In this document: piece by piece, positions 48,490-58,689 of the stretch
Position numbering within the stretch: the first letter of the stretch is position 1
Layout of the letters: the number at the start of each line of letters is the position of its first letter
DNA from: Streptococcus minor DSM 17118
Lineage (GTDB): Bacteria > Bacillota > Bacilli > Lactobacillales > Streptococcaceae
NCBI RefSeq assembly: GCF_000377005.1
Contig: NZ_AQYB01000033.1
Coordinates: 620,001-684,000, forward strand
DNA length: 64,000 nucleotides
Direction of reading: 5' to 3'
Notes under the pieces: generated by a model
What the model was told of the DNA's origin: nothing
Seen by the model: only the letters and a program-made list of their open reading frames with translations
The model's database searches: none
Program-made: the position numbers and the translations under genes

Positions 48490-49863
48490 TTACTCAAACA
48501 TACTTCCAAAGATACCGCGAATGCGCTCGCCAATTTTGGTTTTTGGTTCTTCATCATCAGTAGCAACATAAACAGGAGTATCTTCTAAAACGTTCTCTTC
48601 TCCTTGCGGTTCCTGCGCTACTACTTTTGGAACGTTCGGTGCAAGAGCGGGACGTTTAGAAGTGACTGGAATATCAACTGGTTTTTGACGAAGATCCGCT
48701 TCACCATTCACTGCTACTTGAGCCAGTTTTTCGACTTCATCCAAACCACCTACATACTCAACGATACTGATGACATGGGCAAAGGATGGGTTACGAATGC
48801 CAATTTGGTTTGGAACGTATAATTTTGTATTTACACCAAAAATTTCTTGCGCCAATTCTGTAATACCTGGTAAGATAGCACCACCACCAACAAGGACAAC
48901 GCCTCCTGGTAGTTCCAGAGCACGAGTACGCTCCAAATCTTGTTTTACACGTGTAAAGATTTGACGAAGACGAGCTGCGATAACTTCTGATAGGTAGCGT
49001 TCTGTCACTTCAACTGGGTTGCTTTCACCAATTACTTCAACTGTGAACTTCTCTTTGTCAGTTGCTTGTTGCGGATAAGCAACACCATAGTTAAACTTCA
49101 AGTTTTCAGCAATGCTTTGTGAAGTTGTCAAAACTTTTGAGATATCCTTGGTGATGTAGTCACCACCTTCTTGGTAGATATTTGTGTACTGCAACTCTTG
49201 TCCGCGCATCACAGCAACCGTTGTCTGACCACCACCAAGATCAATGACTGTTGCACCAAACTCTTTTTCCCCTTCGTTAAGGATAGAGCGTGTCAAGGCA
49301 AGTGGAGAAATGACAATGTTTTCTACTTGTACACCTGCTCGCTCAACTGTCTTACGAAGATTGTGCAAAATGGTGCGAGGACCAGTGTACAACAAACCAC
49401 GCATTTCCAAACGAATCCCCATCATACCGCGTGGATCTTTAATTCCTTGGAAACCGTCCACTACGAACTCTTCTGGGATAAACGAAATAACTTCACGTTC
49501 TGGTGTCATGCTCTTGGTAAGGGCAGACTTTACAACATTCTCCACATCCACATCTGTAATTTCTTGTGAATTGGTTGTAACCGGAATCATACCTTGGGTT
49601 GGCTCAATTTGAAGCAGGTTAGCTGGCAAACCAACATTGACCTTATCAATCCGAATCCCTGCCTTTTCTTCAGCCTGAGCAAGGGCTGCCTTGATAGCAT
49701 TTGCTGCTACATCAATATTTACAATAATACCGTCTTTAACACCAGCACTTTTGACATTGCTGACGCCAATGACATTCATTTGTCCATCAATATACTCTGC
49801 AACCAAAACCTTGATGGTGCTGGTTCCAATATCTAATCCCGTAAAAAAGCCATTTCTAGCCAT
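48490..49863 (-). CDS. ftsA: Cell division protein FtsA
   Basis: A 457-residue actin-like ATPase anchoring FtsZ to the membrane. The N-terminal phosphate loop is GLDIGTSTIKVLV; phosphate 2 and adenosine regions are VIDLGGGQTTVAV and VLVGGGAILPG. The C-terminal amphipathic helix KIGERIRGIFGSMFE should insert into the membrane. It heads the ftsA-ftsZ-ylmE-sepF-ylmG-ylmH-divIVA run; an extended -10 lies upstream, 157 bases after divIB. Confidence 0.97.
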   Translation of the reverse strand: MARNGFFTGLDIGTSTIKVLVAEYIDGQMNVIGVSNVKSAGVKDGIIVNIDVAANAIKAALAQAEEKAGIRIDKVNVGLPANLLQIEPTQGMIPVTTNSQEITDVDVENVVKSALTKSMTPEREVISFIPEEFVVDGFQGIKDPRGMMGIRLEMRGLLYTGPRTILHNLRKTVERAGVQVENIVISPLALTRSILNEGEKEFGATVIDLGGGQTTVAVMRGQELQYTNIYQEGGDYITKDISKVLTTSQSIAENLKFNYGVAYPQQATDKEKFTVEVIGESNPVEVTERYLSEVIAARLRQIFTRVKQDLERTRALELPGGVVLVGGGAILPGITELAQEIFGVNTKLYVPNQIGIRNPSFAHVISIVEYVGGLDEVEKLAQVAVNGEADLRQKPVDIPVTSKRPALAPNVPKVVAQEPQGEENVLEDTPVYVATDDEEPKTKIGERIRGIFGSMFE

Positions 49864-49937
49864 TCTATCAGTCCTCTCTTACTTCCGACTATTTAAATGA
49901 TTCTCCTATTTAGGAAAAATAGAATTATTCATTCTTC

Positions 49938-49946
49938 ATTATAACA
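49938..49946 (-). promoter_or_regulatory. Possible extended -10 promoter of ftsA
   Basis: TGT-TATAAT on the minus strand, about 75 bases from the ftsA start, with a weak -35. Transcription may also enter from divIB. Confidence 0.4.
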
Positions 49947-50020
49947 TACAATCTCTTAAAATGGGGAGAATAACCGCTTTTTCCCACAATTTTTTCAATT
50001 TTTTTAGATATTTTTCCTAG

Positions 50021-51166
50021 TTACGGACTAGCATAACTAAAAATGCCGACTTCCATATCAATGATACTGGCCACCTGTAATTTGGAGGCTATTTTTTCAT
50101 AATACGGAAGCTTATAATCGATATCTGAAAGTGGTACTAAAACTTTATGCCCACTAAACATGGTCAGGGTCAAAAGATCATTGGTGACCTTGCTAGGAGT
50201 TAGCTGAATATCTTGTATATCTGACAAAATAGACTGGTTCACTGCTGTCAACTGTAAGACCAATTTCTTAATCAATTCGAGATCCGTCAGGTGAATAGTC
50301 GTGTAAATAGGGGGAAGTTGTTCCTGAGAAGTTTCGGTTTCAGATACATCACCACTTGATAAAACAGAATAGTACTTATCACCTTGCTTGACAAAACCAA
50401 TTTGGTTGTACTCTTGAATAGAAATTGTGAAGGTGTTAGGAAATGCAAATGAAACGGTCACATCCTTAACCCATGGGCTAGAATGCTTGATATTATTCTC
50501 ATGACCTGACTTGTTGAGAATCGTAGATAAAATATAGTCTTCTTTTCTGATGAGGCTATCTTGTACAATCTTCGAAGACTCAACATGTTCGTTTCCTTCA
50601 ACAATAATTTGTTTCAGCTTTCCTAAGGGAGAAATGAAATAGAGGCAAATCATAGCAAACGAAAGTGCTATTGAGATAATGGGAACTGTTTTCCAAATGA
50701 GTTCTTGAGGAATTTTTTCATTTTGAGAGTCTCTTTCTTGCTTCTCCTCTGAAAAAGAAGTCTCGTCTATGGATAAAGGGTCCATCGTGGGCTGCTTAGC
50801 TTTCTTAAAGAAAGAATATTTTTTCTTGCTTTTGATTTCTTTTACTTTTTCTTTTTCTTTTTCTTTTTTAGAATCTGCAGTGGTTCTTTCTATCTCACTT
50901 TTTTGAGCCAAAAAAGCTTCATGGCGTTCTTGCCATTTTAGAAAAAACTCACTGGGTTCTGAAGTCGTTTCTTCCTGTTTCTCTTCAACCAGACCATCTT
51001 GATTTTCAAGTTCTTCTGCTAGCTCTTCTTTTGTACCTTCATGTAGCAGTCCACTATTCTCTATGCCCCCTTCAAAAGCGGACTCCCCTGTTTGGTCATT
51101 GCCTTTCTGAGGAGAAAAATGACGTTTTTCTGAGTCTGTTTCTTCATGTATGTCTTTTTCCGTCAT
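50021..51166 (-). CDS. divIB: Cell division protein DivIB (FtsQ)
   Basis: A 381-residue bitopic protein. A long, highly charged cytoplasmic N-terminus (about 1-150) carries a [16 protein letters not shown] tract, one TM helix follows (about 165-185), then the POTRA domain ([20 protein letters not shown]) and FtsQ domain outside. It forms the FtsB/FtsL/DivIB complex that regulates septal synthesis. The ATG at 51166 is preceded by AAGGAGCATC. It overlaps murG by 23 bases. Confidence 0.95.
   Translation of the reverse strand: MTEKDIHEETDSEKRHFSPQKGNDQTGESAFEGGIENSGLLHEGTKEELAEELENQDGLVEEKQEETTSEPSEFFLKWQERHEAFLAQKSEIERTTADSKKEKEKEKVKEIKSKKKYSFFKKAKQPTMDPLSIDETSFSEEKQERDSQNEKIPQELIWKTVPIISIALSFAMICLYFISPLGKLKQIIVEGNEHVESSKIVQDSLIRKEDYILSTILNKSGHENNIKHSSPWVKDVTVSFAFPNTFTISIQEYNQIGFVKQGDKYYSVLSSGDVSETETSQEQLPPIYTTIHLTDLELIKKLVLQLTAVNQSILSDIQDIQLTPSKVTNDLLTLTMFSGHKVLVPLSDIDYKLPYYEKIASKLQVASIIDMEVGIFSYASP
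50845..50868. repeat. Hexanucleotide microsatellite in divIB
   Basis: Four perfect copies of CTTTTT (plus strand), coding Lys-Glu pairs on the gene strand; copy changes stay in frame. Confidence 0.9.
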
Positions 51167-52235
51167 GATGCTCCTTTCCGTCCACATCTGCCCTCAGAAG
51201 AGCATAAAAACTATCCACTGACTGGATTTCATTTGTGTGGGTCATTTTTTCTATATACTGTTCTTCTTGGGCAAACACTTCTTGAATAGTCTTCAGTAGA
51301 TGTTCAAGATTGAGCTGGCTTTCTTCTAGTTGTTTAGCATAGCCTTTTTCTTCAAAGTAACGAGCATTTTCAAGTTGATCTCCTCGGCTGGCTTGTTTTC
51401 CTAGAGGGATTATGAGGTGAAGTTTTTTCATGGCCAACAATTCAAATATGGTGTTGGAACCACCACGTGTCACCACCAAATCCGCAACTTCCATCAAGGG
51501 TTGATACAAATTTGTCACATAATCCACTCGGTAGAGGTTTTTTGTGAGTTTATTGAGCGAGGAGTTTCCTGTTAAGTTAATAATATTAAATCGCTTAGTT
51601 AATTCTTCTTCGTGCTGAGTGATAAAATCATTAAATACCTGAGCACCTCCAGAGCCACCAACAAATAAGAGTGTCTTTAGCTTATGATCAAAATGAGACA
51701 AAATATCTGGAAGTTGAATGGGGATAATATTATTTTTAACACCAACCTTGGTTACTGCCCCTACATGCTTAACCTTTATCAAACTGGGGTCCTGTTCAAA
51801 GGTAGAGTACATGGTGTTTGCAAATCGATAGGCAATCTTATTGGCCAAGCCCATAGAAAGATCTGACTCGTGTACAAAGACAGGAACATTCAACAATTTA
51901 GCTGCAATCACAGCTGGCACAGAAACAAAGCCTCCCTTAGAAAAGAGGGCTTGTGGCCTGATTTTTGCAATAATCAAGAGAGACTGAATAACCCCAAAAC
52001 CAACTTTAAAAACATCTAAAAGATTCTGCCAAGAAAAATATCGGCGGAGTTTTCCAGTGGCAATCGAATGGAAAGTGATATCCAATCCCGAATTAGTGAT
52101 TTGCTCATGTTCAATGCCATGTTCATCACCAATATAGTGCACCTCCCAACCGTCCTCAATAAATCGGGGAATCAGAAGGAGATTGAGAGTCACATGACCC
52201 ACTGTCCCTCCTCCTGTAAAGACTATTTTTTTCAT
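51144..52235 (-). CDS. murG: UDP-GlcNAc:undecaprenyl-PP-MurNAc-pentapeptide transferase
   Basis: A 363-residue GT28 glycosyltransferase that makes lipid II on the inner face of the membrane. Visible motifs: [12 protein letters not shown] near the N-terminus, [35 protein letters not shown] and [12 protein letters not shown]. The ATG overlaps the murD stop (ATGA). It is about ten residues longer at the C-terminus than typical MurG. Confidence 0.97.
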   Translation of the reverse strand: MKKIVFTGGGTVGHVTLNLLLIPRFIEDGWEVHYIGDEHGIEHEQITNSGLDITFHSIATGKLRRYFSWQNLLDVFKVGFGVIQSLLIIAKIRPQALFSKGGFVSVPAVIAAKLLNVPVFVHESDLSMGLANKIAYRFANTMYSTFEQDPSLIKVKHVGAVTKVGVKNNIIPIQLPDILSHFDHKLKTLLFVGGSGGAQVFNDFITQHEEELTKRFNIINLTGNSSLNKLTKNLYRVDYVTNLYQPLMEVADLVVTRGGSNTIFELLAMKKLHLIIPLGKQASRGDQLENARYFEEKGYAKQLEESQLNLEHLLKTIQEVFAQEEQYIEKMTHTNEIQSVDSFYALLRADVDGKEHHDGKRHT

Positions 52236-53590
52236 GCTTGTTCCTTTAATTCATCCACGGTGGCCAGAAAAAGATCGCCCCGCACTTCAAAATTAGCATA
52301 CATATCCCAACTAGCATTAGCTGGGCTTAAAAGTACGATATCTCCTGCTTGGGACAAGGCAAAAGCCTTACGCGTTGCATCAGCAATATCAGTCGCATCA
52401 ACATAAGATACTCCCGCCTTGTCTGCAGCCCGTTTGATGCGTTCAGCTGATTGACCCAAAATGACCATTTTTTTCAATCCCTGAATATCGGGGATAAGAT
52501 CATCAAATTCATTTCCTCGATCTAATCCACCAGCAATCAGGATAACCTTGCTATTGTCAAAACCAGAAAGTGCTTTTTGTGTGGCTAATATGTTAGTTGA
52601 TTTACTGTCATTATAGAAGGAAATATCATTGATTTTCCCTACATATTGGAGACGGTGTTTGACGCCACCAAAATGAGAAAGAGCTTCTTTGATGGCTTGT
52701 TTGTCGATACCGAACCATTTAGCTACAGCGATGGTTGCTAAAGCATTTTCAACATTGTGGCTACCAGGAACGCCGATATCACTAACTGTCATGACTGGCT
52801 CGCCTTTGAAACAAAGAATCTCTCCTTCTAAATAAGCTCCATCTACTATCTCAGTAGTTGAAAAAGGTATCACGGTTGCTTGCGTGCGAACAGCTAACTC
52901 ACGGGATTCTGCTTGGTTAAAGTTGAGAATTACAACATCCTCTGGGCCCATCTGACTTTGGATATTCCATTTAGCTTCGATATAAGCTTCTATTGATCCA
53001 TGATAATCAATATGAGTAGGTATAAGATTGGTCAAAACAGCAATATGGGGTTTAAAATCTTGGACCCCCATAAGCTGGAAGGAGGATAATTCCATCACCA
53101 AAACATCTTCTTTGGTAGCTTCTTGAGCCACACTGGAAGCTGGATATCCGATGTTCCCACAAAGTTTTGCAGATTGACCACCTGCATTGAGAACCTCGGC
53201 AATCATGGTTGTTGTCGTGGTTTTGCCATTGGAGCCTGTAATCCCGATAATAGGGGCATCTGAAACCAGATAAGCCAATTCAACTTCTGTCCAGACTGGC
53301 ATCCCTTTTTGGAGAGCCTTTTCTACCATAGGGTTATCGTAACGAATACCTGGATTTTTCACTAATAGGGCAAAATCCTCATCTAATAATTCCAAGGGGT
53401 GGCTACCACAGATGACACGGATACCATCCTCTAATAAACTTTGGGCAGTTGGGTTCTCATCAAAGGGCTTACCATCATTGACTGTGACGATAGCTCCTAG
53501 TTTATCTAGTAGTCGGGCTGCGGATTCACCAGACTTGGCTAATCCGAGTACCAAAACCTTTTTATCTTTAAAATCTGTTATGTGTTTCAT
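52232..53590 (-). CDS. murD: UDP-MurNAc-L-alanine:D-glutamate ligase
   Basis: A Mur ligase of 452 residues adding D-Glu to the peptidoglycan precursor. ATP-binding loop [32 protein letters not shown], the [11 protein letters not shown] block and [13 protein letters not shown] are all present. The ATG at 53590 ([16 protein letters not shown]) matches the family start; the 43-residue longer frame does not. It is the first gene of murD-murG-divIB, followed by the ftsA run. Confidence 0.97.
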   Translation of the reverse strand: MKHITDFKDKKVLVLGLAKSGESAARLLDKLGAIVTVNDGKPFDENPTAQSLLEDGIRVICGSHPLELLDEDFALLVKNPGIRYDNPMVEKALQKGMPVWTEVELAYLVSDAPIIGITGSNGKTTTTTMIAEVLNAGGQSAKLCGNIGYPASSVAQEATKEDVLVMELSSFQLMGVQDFKPHIAVLTNLIPTHIDYHGSIEAYIEAKWNIQSQMGPEDVVILNFNQAESRELAVRTQATVIPFSTTEIVDGAYLEGEILCFKGEPVMTVSDIGVPGSHNVENALATIAVAKWFGIDKQAIKEALSHFGGVKHRLQYVGKINDISFYNDSKSTNILATQKALSGFDNSKVILIAGGLDRGNEFDDLIPDIQGLKKMVILGQSAERIKRAADKAGVSYVDATDIADATRKAFALSQAGDIVLLSPANASWDMYANFEVRGDLFLATVDELKEQA

Positions 53591-53759
53591 ATCCTTGTCC
53601 AATCTTTCTAACTCATCTATTTTACCTTGATTTGGCTTGTTTTTCAAGCCGAAGTAAACAGGAGCAAAAAGAAAAAAGAAAGAGTCTAGAAAACCCTTTC
53701 TAAAATAGGTATGATTCAATGACTAGTCCAGTCCACCTTTTGGTTGACATATTGGCTCA

Positions 53760-54451
53760 CTAATAACCTTTTTCTTCCGTTCTACGATACTTGTCCATTT
53801 TGATTTTAAAGAGCTCAGCATTACTAGGTGGAGTAAAAGTAATGGCGTTAGCACCTGCAGCAATTGTTTCTTCTACACTTTCTAGACTAGGGCCACCAGT
53901 AGCCATGATAGGGAAATCAGGATAACTCTTTCGAATATCGGCTACGATAGCAGCTGTTTGACTACCGCCACTGACATTGAGGATATCTACCCCTGCTTCG
54001 ATTCTGGAGGCAATATCTGCCTTGTCAGAGACAACGGTGTAAATGATGGGGATATCAATCATTTTATTGATAGTGCGAATAGTTTGGACATCCGTTGGGG
54101 CATTGACCACGGCAGCAAAGGCTCCTTCTGATTCAGCAAGCTCATATTAGCAGAGCGATCACCTGTTGTCAGTCCGCCCCCTACTCCTGCAAAAACAGGA
54201 ACAGAAGCAACTTGCATAATACTCTTGAGAATAGCAGGATTGGGTGTAAAAGGATAAACAGCCAGAACTGCATCCGCATTGTTGTTGGCGATGATGGAAA
54301 CATCTGTGGTAAAGATGACGGACTTGATTCGGCGGCCATATACTTTAATTCCAGAACAATGTTTGATATTTGCTGGTACTTCAACAATCTCATGACGCAA
54401 ATCTGACATCACAGAAGGAATATACTTTTTCTCCAACATAGGCAAGTCCAT
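53760..54451 (-). pseudogene. Frameshifted TIM-barrel protein gene
   Basis: Two abutting frames encode one conserved streptococcal protein of about 230 residues: N-terminal half from 54451 (MDLPMLEKKYIPSVMSDLRH, then VFAGVGGGLTTGDRSANMSL) and C-terminal half ending at 53760 (VNAPTDVQTIRTINKMID, MATGGPSLESVEETIAAGANA). Barrel-type phosphate-binding motifs resemble NanE and related epimerase/synthase folds, but the function is unknown. Reading moves frame at about 54140, where TTGCTGAATCAG appears to lack one or four bases. The downstream half has no proper start or ribosome site. It could also be a sequencing error. Confidence 0.8.
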
Positions 54452-54483
54452 TTCGAGTTTATTTAGTCTTTTTATTGTAACAT

Positions 54484-54516
54484 AAAAAGCTTGAGGCTAC
54501 TAAATGTCCCAAGCTC
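54484..54516 (-). terminator. Intrinsic terminator of the DUF3165 gene
   Basis: AGCTTG / CAAGCT stem with a large loop and TTTTT on the minus strand. Confidence 0.65.
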
Positions 54517-54522
54517 TTAATC

Positions 54523-54780
54523 TTATCTTTTTTTGGTAGGGATAGACCGAGGCATACGATAAATATCCCACATCGCCCAGAGACCTACGACAACCATGCT
54601 TAGGCATAACCAGATTTCTGGTGGCGATTGGACCACCCTCAAAGTCCCTAGAATCAGGGCGATCACCAGCCCGACTAGAAGGAATACAGAGGCGACTAGG
54701 TTCATGGTTCCCTTGATGTTGCGTGGAGCAGCAAAGATATAAAACAAGACTAGCATAATTGCAATAATCAAGTAAAACAT
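54523..54780 (-). CDS. DUF3165 family membrane protein
   Basis: An 85-residue protein with three hydrophobic helices (about 1-15, 22-45 and 55-73) and a basic C-terminus (MPRSIPTKKR), recognised as the streptococcal DUF3165 family of unknown function. It lies about 20 bases downstream of typA on the same strand and is probably cotranscribed with it. A second overlapping frame covering 54500-54802 is discarded because it has no family match. Confidence 0.85.
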   Translation of the reverse strand: MFYLIIAIMLVLFYIFAAPRNIKGTMNLVASVFLLVGLVIALILGTLRVVQSPPEIWLCLSMVVVGLWAMWDIYRMPRSIPTKKR

Positions 54781-54801
54781 GACTAATCCCTCTTTCTGTC
54801 A

Positions 54802-56643
54802 TTATTCGGCTGTTTTTTTCTTTTTATTAGCCTTATCACGCTCAGCTTTATTGAGAATTTGTTTGCGAAGGCGAATAGAAATTGGTGTTACTTCCATGTA
54901 CTCGTCATCATCTAAGAACTCCAAGGACTCTTCTAGTGTCAAGATACGCGGTGTCTTGATAACAGATGTCTGGTCCTTGGTTGCAGACCGAACGTTGGTC
55001 ATTTGTTTAGCAGTTGTGATGTTCACACCAAGATCGTTTTCACGAGCATTTTCTCCGATAATCATGCCTTCGTATACTTCTGTACCTGGATTAACAAAGA
55101 TGGTACCACGTTCCTCGATACGCATGATGGAGTATGTAGTTGCCTTACCTTGATCGATGGAAACAAGGGCACCACGGTGTCGACCACCGATTTCGCCTGG
55201 AATAACTGGCAGATATTGGTCAAAGGTGTGGTTCATGATACCGTAACCGCGAGTCATTGATAAAAATTCTGTAGAATAGCCAATTAAGCCACGTGCCGGT
55301 ACTAGGAAGATGAGGCGTGTTTGGCCATTTCCAACCATCTGCATATCCAGCATGTCACCTTTACGTTCTGAAAGGGACTGGATGATAGCTCCTTGGTATT
55401 CTTCTGGGGTATCAATTTGCACGCGCTCGAATGGTTCACATTGAACACCGTCGATCTCCTTGATAATCACTTCTGGACGGGATACTTGCAATTCGTAACC
55501 TTCACGACGCATGGTTTCAATCAAGATAGAGAGGTGAAGCTCTCCACGACCTGAAACTGTCCATTTATCTGGTGAGTCAGTCGCTTCAACACGCAGAGAC
55601 ACATCCGTCTGCAATTCTGCCAAGAGACGTTCTTCCACCTTACGGGATGTGATCCATTTTCCTTCACGACCAGCAAAAGGTGAGTTATTGACCAAGAAAG
55701 TCATCTGTAGAGTCGGTTCATCAATACGGAGAACAGGAAGCGGCTCCACACAGTCCGTTGGTGTAATGGTCTCCCCAACGAAAATGTCTTCCATACCAGA
55801 CACAGCAATCAGCTCACCAGCCTTTGCTTCCTTAATTTCTTTGCGCTCCAACCCAAAGAAACCAAAGAGTTTGGTGACACGAAAGTTTTTAGTAGTTCCA
55901 TCTAGTTTAGAGAGGGTTACTTGGTCACCAACCTTGATGGTACCGCGGAAAACCCGACCGATACCAATGCGGCCCACAAAGTCGTTGTAGTCCAAGAGCG
56001 ATACCTGAAACTGCAAAGGTTCATCTGAATTGTCAACTGGCGCTGGAATGTGCTCAATGATGGTATCAAAAATAGGTGCCATGGTTGTTTCCTGATCAGC
56101 TGGATTATCGGATAAAGAAGATGTTCCGTTGATAGCTGAAGCATAGACTACTGGGAAATCCAGTTGATCATCATCTGCTCCAAGCTCAATAAAGAGCTCC
56201 AACACTTCATCCACAACTTCAGCCGGACGAGCAGAAGGCTTATCAATTTTGTTGATAACAACGATTGGAGTCAAGTCTTGTTCCAAAGCTTTTTTCAATA
56301 CAAAGCGGGTCTGAGGCATGGTTCCCTCATACGAATCCACAACCAAGACTACGCCATCCACCATTTTCATGATCCGCTCAACTTCGCCACCGAAGTCCGC
56401 GTGCCCTGGAGTGTCCATAATATTGATTCGAGTACCGTTGTAAGCAACAGCTGTATTTTTCGCTAGAATGGTGATACCACGCTCTTTTTCGATATCATTT
56501 GAGTCCATGGCACGCTCAGACAGCTCAGTCCGCTCATCTAGGGTTTGAGATTGTTTGAGCAATTCATCCACCAAAGTTGTTTTTCCGTGGTCAACGTGAG
56601 CAATAATTGCAACGTTGCGGATATCATTTCTTAATGCAGTCAT
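54802..56643 (-). CDS. typA: Ribosome-associated GTPase TypA/BipA
   Basis: A 613-residue translational GTPase close to EF-G/LepA. G1 is [10 protein letters not shown] (about 15-24), G3 [14 protein letters not shown] and G4 [10 protein letters not shown]; domains II, III and V follow and the unique BipA C-terminal domain contains [18 protein letters not shown]. It assists 50S assembly and stress adaptation, especially in the cold. The ATG at 56643 ([13 protein letters not shown]) with a GAGGAAAAA site is chosen; the frame open 22 codons upstream is not conserved. Confidence 0.97.
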   Translation of the reverse strand: MTALRNDIRNVAIIAHVDHGKTTLVDELLKQSQTLDERTELSERAMDSNDIEKERGITILAKNTAVAYNGTRINIMDTPGHADFGGEVERIMKMVDGVVLVVDSYEGTMPQTRFVLKKALEQDLTPIVVINKIDKPSARPAEVVDEVLELFIELGADDDQLDFPVVYASAINGTSSLSDNPADQETTMAPIFDTIIEHIPAPVDNSDEPLQFQVSLLDYNDFVGRIGIGRVFRGTIKVGDQVTLSKLDGTTKNFRVTKLFGFFGLERKEIKEAKAGELIAVSGMEDIFVGETITPTDCVEPLPVLRIDEPTLQMTFLVNNSPFAGREGKWITSRKVEERLLAELQTDVSLRVEATDSPDKWTVSGRGELHLSILIETMRREGYELQVSRPEVIIKEIDGVQCEPFERVQIDTPEEYQGAIIQSLSERKGDMLDMQMVGNGQTRLIFLVPARGLIGYSTEFLSMTRGYGIMNHTFDQYLPVIPGEIGGRHRGALVSIDQGKATTYSIMRIEERGTIFVNPGTEVYEGMIIGENARENDLGVNITTAKQMTNVRSATKDQTSVIKTPRILTLEESLEFLDDDEYMEVTPISIRLRKQILNKAERDKANKKKKTAE

Positions 56644-56873
56644 TTTTTCCTCTTTAATAATTAGTTTTGCTAAAGAATTATAACACAGTTTAGAGCAAAA
56701 GGGCAGCATTTAAACAATGTAAATGTTTTCAAATAGTTGACAGAAAGTTGCAACTGAAATGGGGGGAAACAGTTGAATACCTTGATAAAAACCAAGGATT
56801 TCTCAACAGCTATTTTCTTTATTGGAAGAGCATGGTACAATTTATCTAAGAAATCAATGACTAGGAAGTAACA

Positions 56874-57300
56874 ATGAAAAAAAATAATCTCTCTACTTTG
56901 TTTGTTAACCTTTTCTCTCTTCTTGGGCGCTTGCTCAGAAAAAGCGAATTCTAAAGCTAAGCAAGAATTAACCAGTTACAAAGCCATCCGTCTAGAGGAG
57001 GTGGTTGAGAAAATCCAAAACAAGGAGAACTTTTACCTCTATGTTGGAAGACCAACTTGCCACTATTGCGCCAAATTTTCTCCTATATTGGAAGAGGCTA
57101 TTACCCACACACAGGTGACTGTCTACTATCTTAATACAGATAATGAGGTTCTGACAGAGGCCCAAAATTTTGTAGCAAAGGAAGAAATCCAGACTGTGCC
57201 ACATTTAGCTTACTACCGAGATGGACAAAGGCAGAGCTATTTGGAAAAAGGAAGTCAGGCCAATTTGGAGGAGATTGAGAGCTTTCTTGAGCAAGATTAA
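56874..57300 (+). CDS. Thioredoxin-like lipoprotein, start codon one base out of frame
   Basis: An open frame from about 56902 to 57300 encodes the end of a lipoprotein signal (TFSLFLGAC) and a thioredoxin-fold domain with CHYC in GRPTCHYCAKF, like the bacteriocin transport accessory (Bta) proteins of streptococci. The natural start is the ATG at 56874 behind AGGAAGTAAC, but it is followed by eight A, which shifts it into another frame. With seven A the product would begin MKKIISLLCLLTF, a classic lipoprotein signal. So the gene is broken, phase-variable, read by slippage, or mis-sequenced. No bacteriocin genes are adjacent. Confidence 0.7.
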
Positions 57301-57439
57301 AAGAGCACTCCGTTTGCCTCCCATCACCATTTTCAGGTTAGACGAATCTAATAGACTAGCTTCTCACAAAAACTAGACAACTACTTGCCATTTTTGCACT
57401 TAAAACATTGATACATGAAAAGATGATTCATAATGAAAA

Positions 57440-57472
57440 AGCACCTACTTACTGGGATTAAGAGGTGCTTTC
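57440..57472. terminator. Hairpin terminator downstream of the thioredoxin-like gene
   Basis: AAAGCACCT / AGGTGCTTT with T-rich flank, about 140 bases past the stop; the 254 bases between genes hold no other feature I can support. Confidence 0.6.
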
Positions 57473-57532
57473 TTGCTTGTTCAATCGTTTGCCATGCGTT
57501 AATGTGCCTTCCAATCTAGTTGTTAAACATTA

Positions 57533-57557
57533 AGAAAACAGCCGAAGCTGTTTTCTA
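57533..57557 (-). terminator. Intrinsic terminator of asnA
   Basis: GAAAACAGC-TTCG-GCTGTTTTC on the minus strand, with a UUCG tetraloop, overlapping the asnA stop. Confidence 0.85.
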
Positions 57558-58547
57558 CAAGATATTTTCAAAGCTTTCAAGAACATCTGCTGGCCAGACG
57601 CTAGAGTGGACTTCTCCAATGTGTTTTTTACGCAGCAGGAACATAGCCAAGCGTGACTGACCGATACCACCACCGATAGAAAGGGGGAATAGACCATGCA
57701 AGAGAGCCTTGTGCCATTCATATTCCAAGCGATCTAGGTCTCCAGTAATCGCGCACTGCCGTTTAAGGGCATCTTCATCTACACGGATCCCCATGGATGA
57801 TAGTTCAAAGGCTGCACCTAGTCGCTCATTCCACACTAGGATATCGCCGTTTAGACCCTTATAACCATTTTCAGATGGACTAGTCCAATCATCATAGTCT
57901 GGGGCACGACCGTCATGAGGCTTACCATCAGCTAGCTCGCCACCAATACCAATCAAAAAGACAGCCCCATATTCTTTAGCGATGGCATTCTCACGTTCTT
58001 TAGGAGTCAGTTCAGGGTAACGTTCGACCAATTCTTCTGTATGAATAAAGGTAATCTGCTTTGGCAAAACGGAATCAATATCATAGCGAGCTTCCACTGC
58101 TAACTCCGTCAGACGAATGGCTTTGTAAATCTGCTCTACTGTTTCTTTCAAATAGGCCAAATCTCGACGCCCATTTGGAATCACCTTTTCCCAATCCCAC
58201 TGATCCACATAGACAGAATGAATCGGATCAAGCGAATCCTCATCTGGACGTAGAGCTTTCATATGGACGAAGAGCCCTTCCCCTTCATTGAAACCAAAGC
58301 GGGCTAGAGTATGACGTTTCCATTTGGCTAGAGAATGAACAACTTCATAGGTATGCTCTGGAATGAGCTTGACCTTAACAGATACTGGATGTTCAACTCC
58401 TGACAGGTTATCCTGCATCCCATCTCCTACTCTACTCAAAATAGGACCTTGAACCTCTACGACTTCCAACTTGTCTTTTAAATACTGGGTAAAGGTGTTT
58501 TTTACAAAGGAGATTTCTTCTTGTTGGTGAATAAAACTTTTTTTCAT
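57555..58547 (-). CDS. asnA: Aspartate-ammonia ligase
   Basis: A 330-residue ammonia-dependent asparagine synthetase, structurally like class II aminoacyl-tRNA synthetases. AsnA-family blocks are the [11 protein letters not shown] start, [31 protein letters not shown] and the C-terminal [17 protein letters not shown], which forms part of the ATP site. It makes Asn from Asp, ATP and ammonia in the cytoplasm. It is monocistronic with its own terminator. Confidence 0.97.
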   Translation of the reverse strand: MKKSFIHQQEEISFVKNTFTQYLKDKLEVVEVQGPILSRVGDGMQDNLSGVEHPVSVKVKLIPEHTYEVVHSLAKWKRHTLARFGFNEGEGLFVHMKALRPDEDSLDPIHSVYVDQWDWEKVIPNGRRDLAYLKETVEQIYKAIRLTELAVEARYDIDSVLPKQITFIHTEELVERYPELTPKERENAIAKEYGAVFLIGIGGELADGKPHDGRAPDYDDWTSPSENGYKGLNGDILVWNERLGAAFELSSMGIRVDEDALKRQCAITGDLDRLEYEWHKALLHGLFPLSIGGGIGQSRLAMFLLRKKHIGEVHSSVWPADVLESFENIL

Positions 58548-58661
58548 AATACCTCTTCTTCAAGCAATGATAGTACCATTATACGCTTTTTTCAGTAGAT
58601 GTAAAGTTAAACAGGTATCAATATTGAATTTTCTGATATTTTAATATCTGATATTTTGAAA

Positions 58662-58688
58662 AAGAAAAAGCAGGAATTTCCTGCTTAA
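58662..58688 (-). terminator. Intrinsic terminator of the carbohydrate-binding protein gene
   Basis: AAGCAGGAA-ATT-CCTGCTT followed by T-rich sequence on the minus strand. Confidence 0.8.
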
Positions 58689-58689
58689 A

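Noticed and set aside
54500-54802. 100-codon minus-strand frame overlapping the DUF3165 gene
   Set aside because: It is in another frame over the DUF3165 coding sequence, whose product has clear TM helices and family similarity.
56874-57300. Bacteriocin locus around the Bta-like gene
   Set aside because: No bacteriocin precursor, immunity gene or peptide transporter is found within several kilobases; neighbours are typA and asnA.
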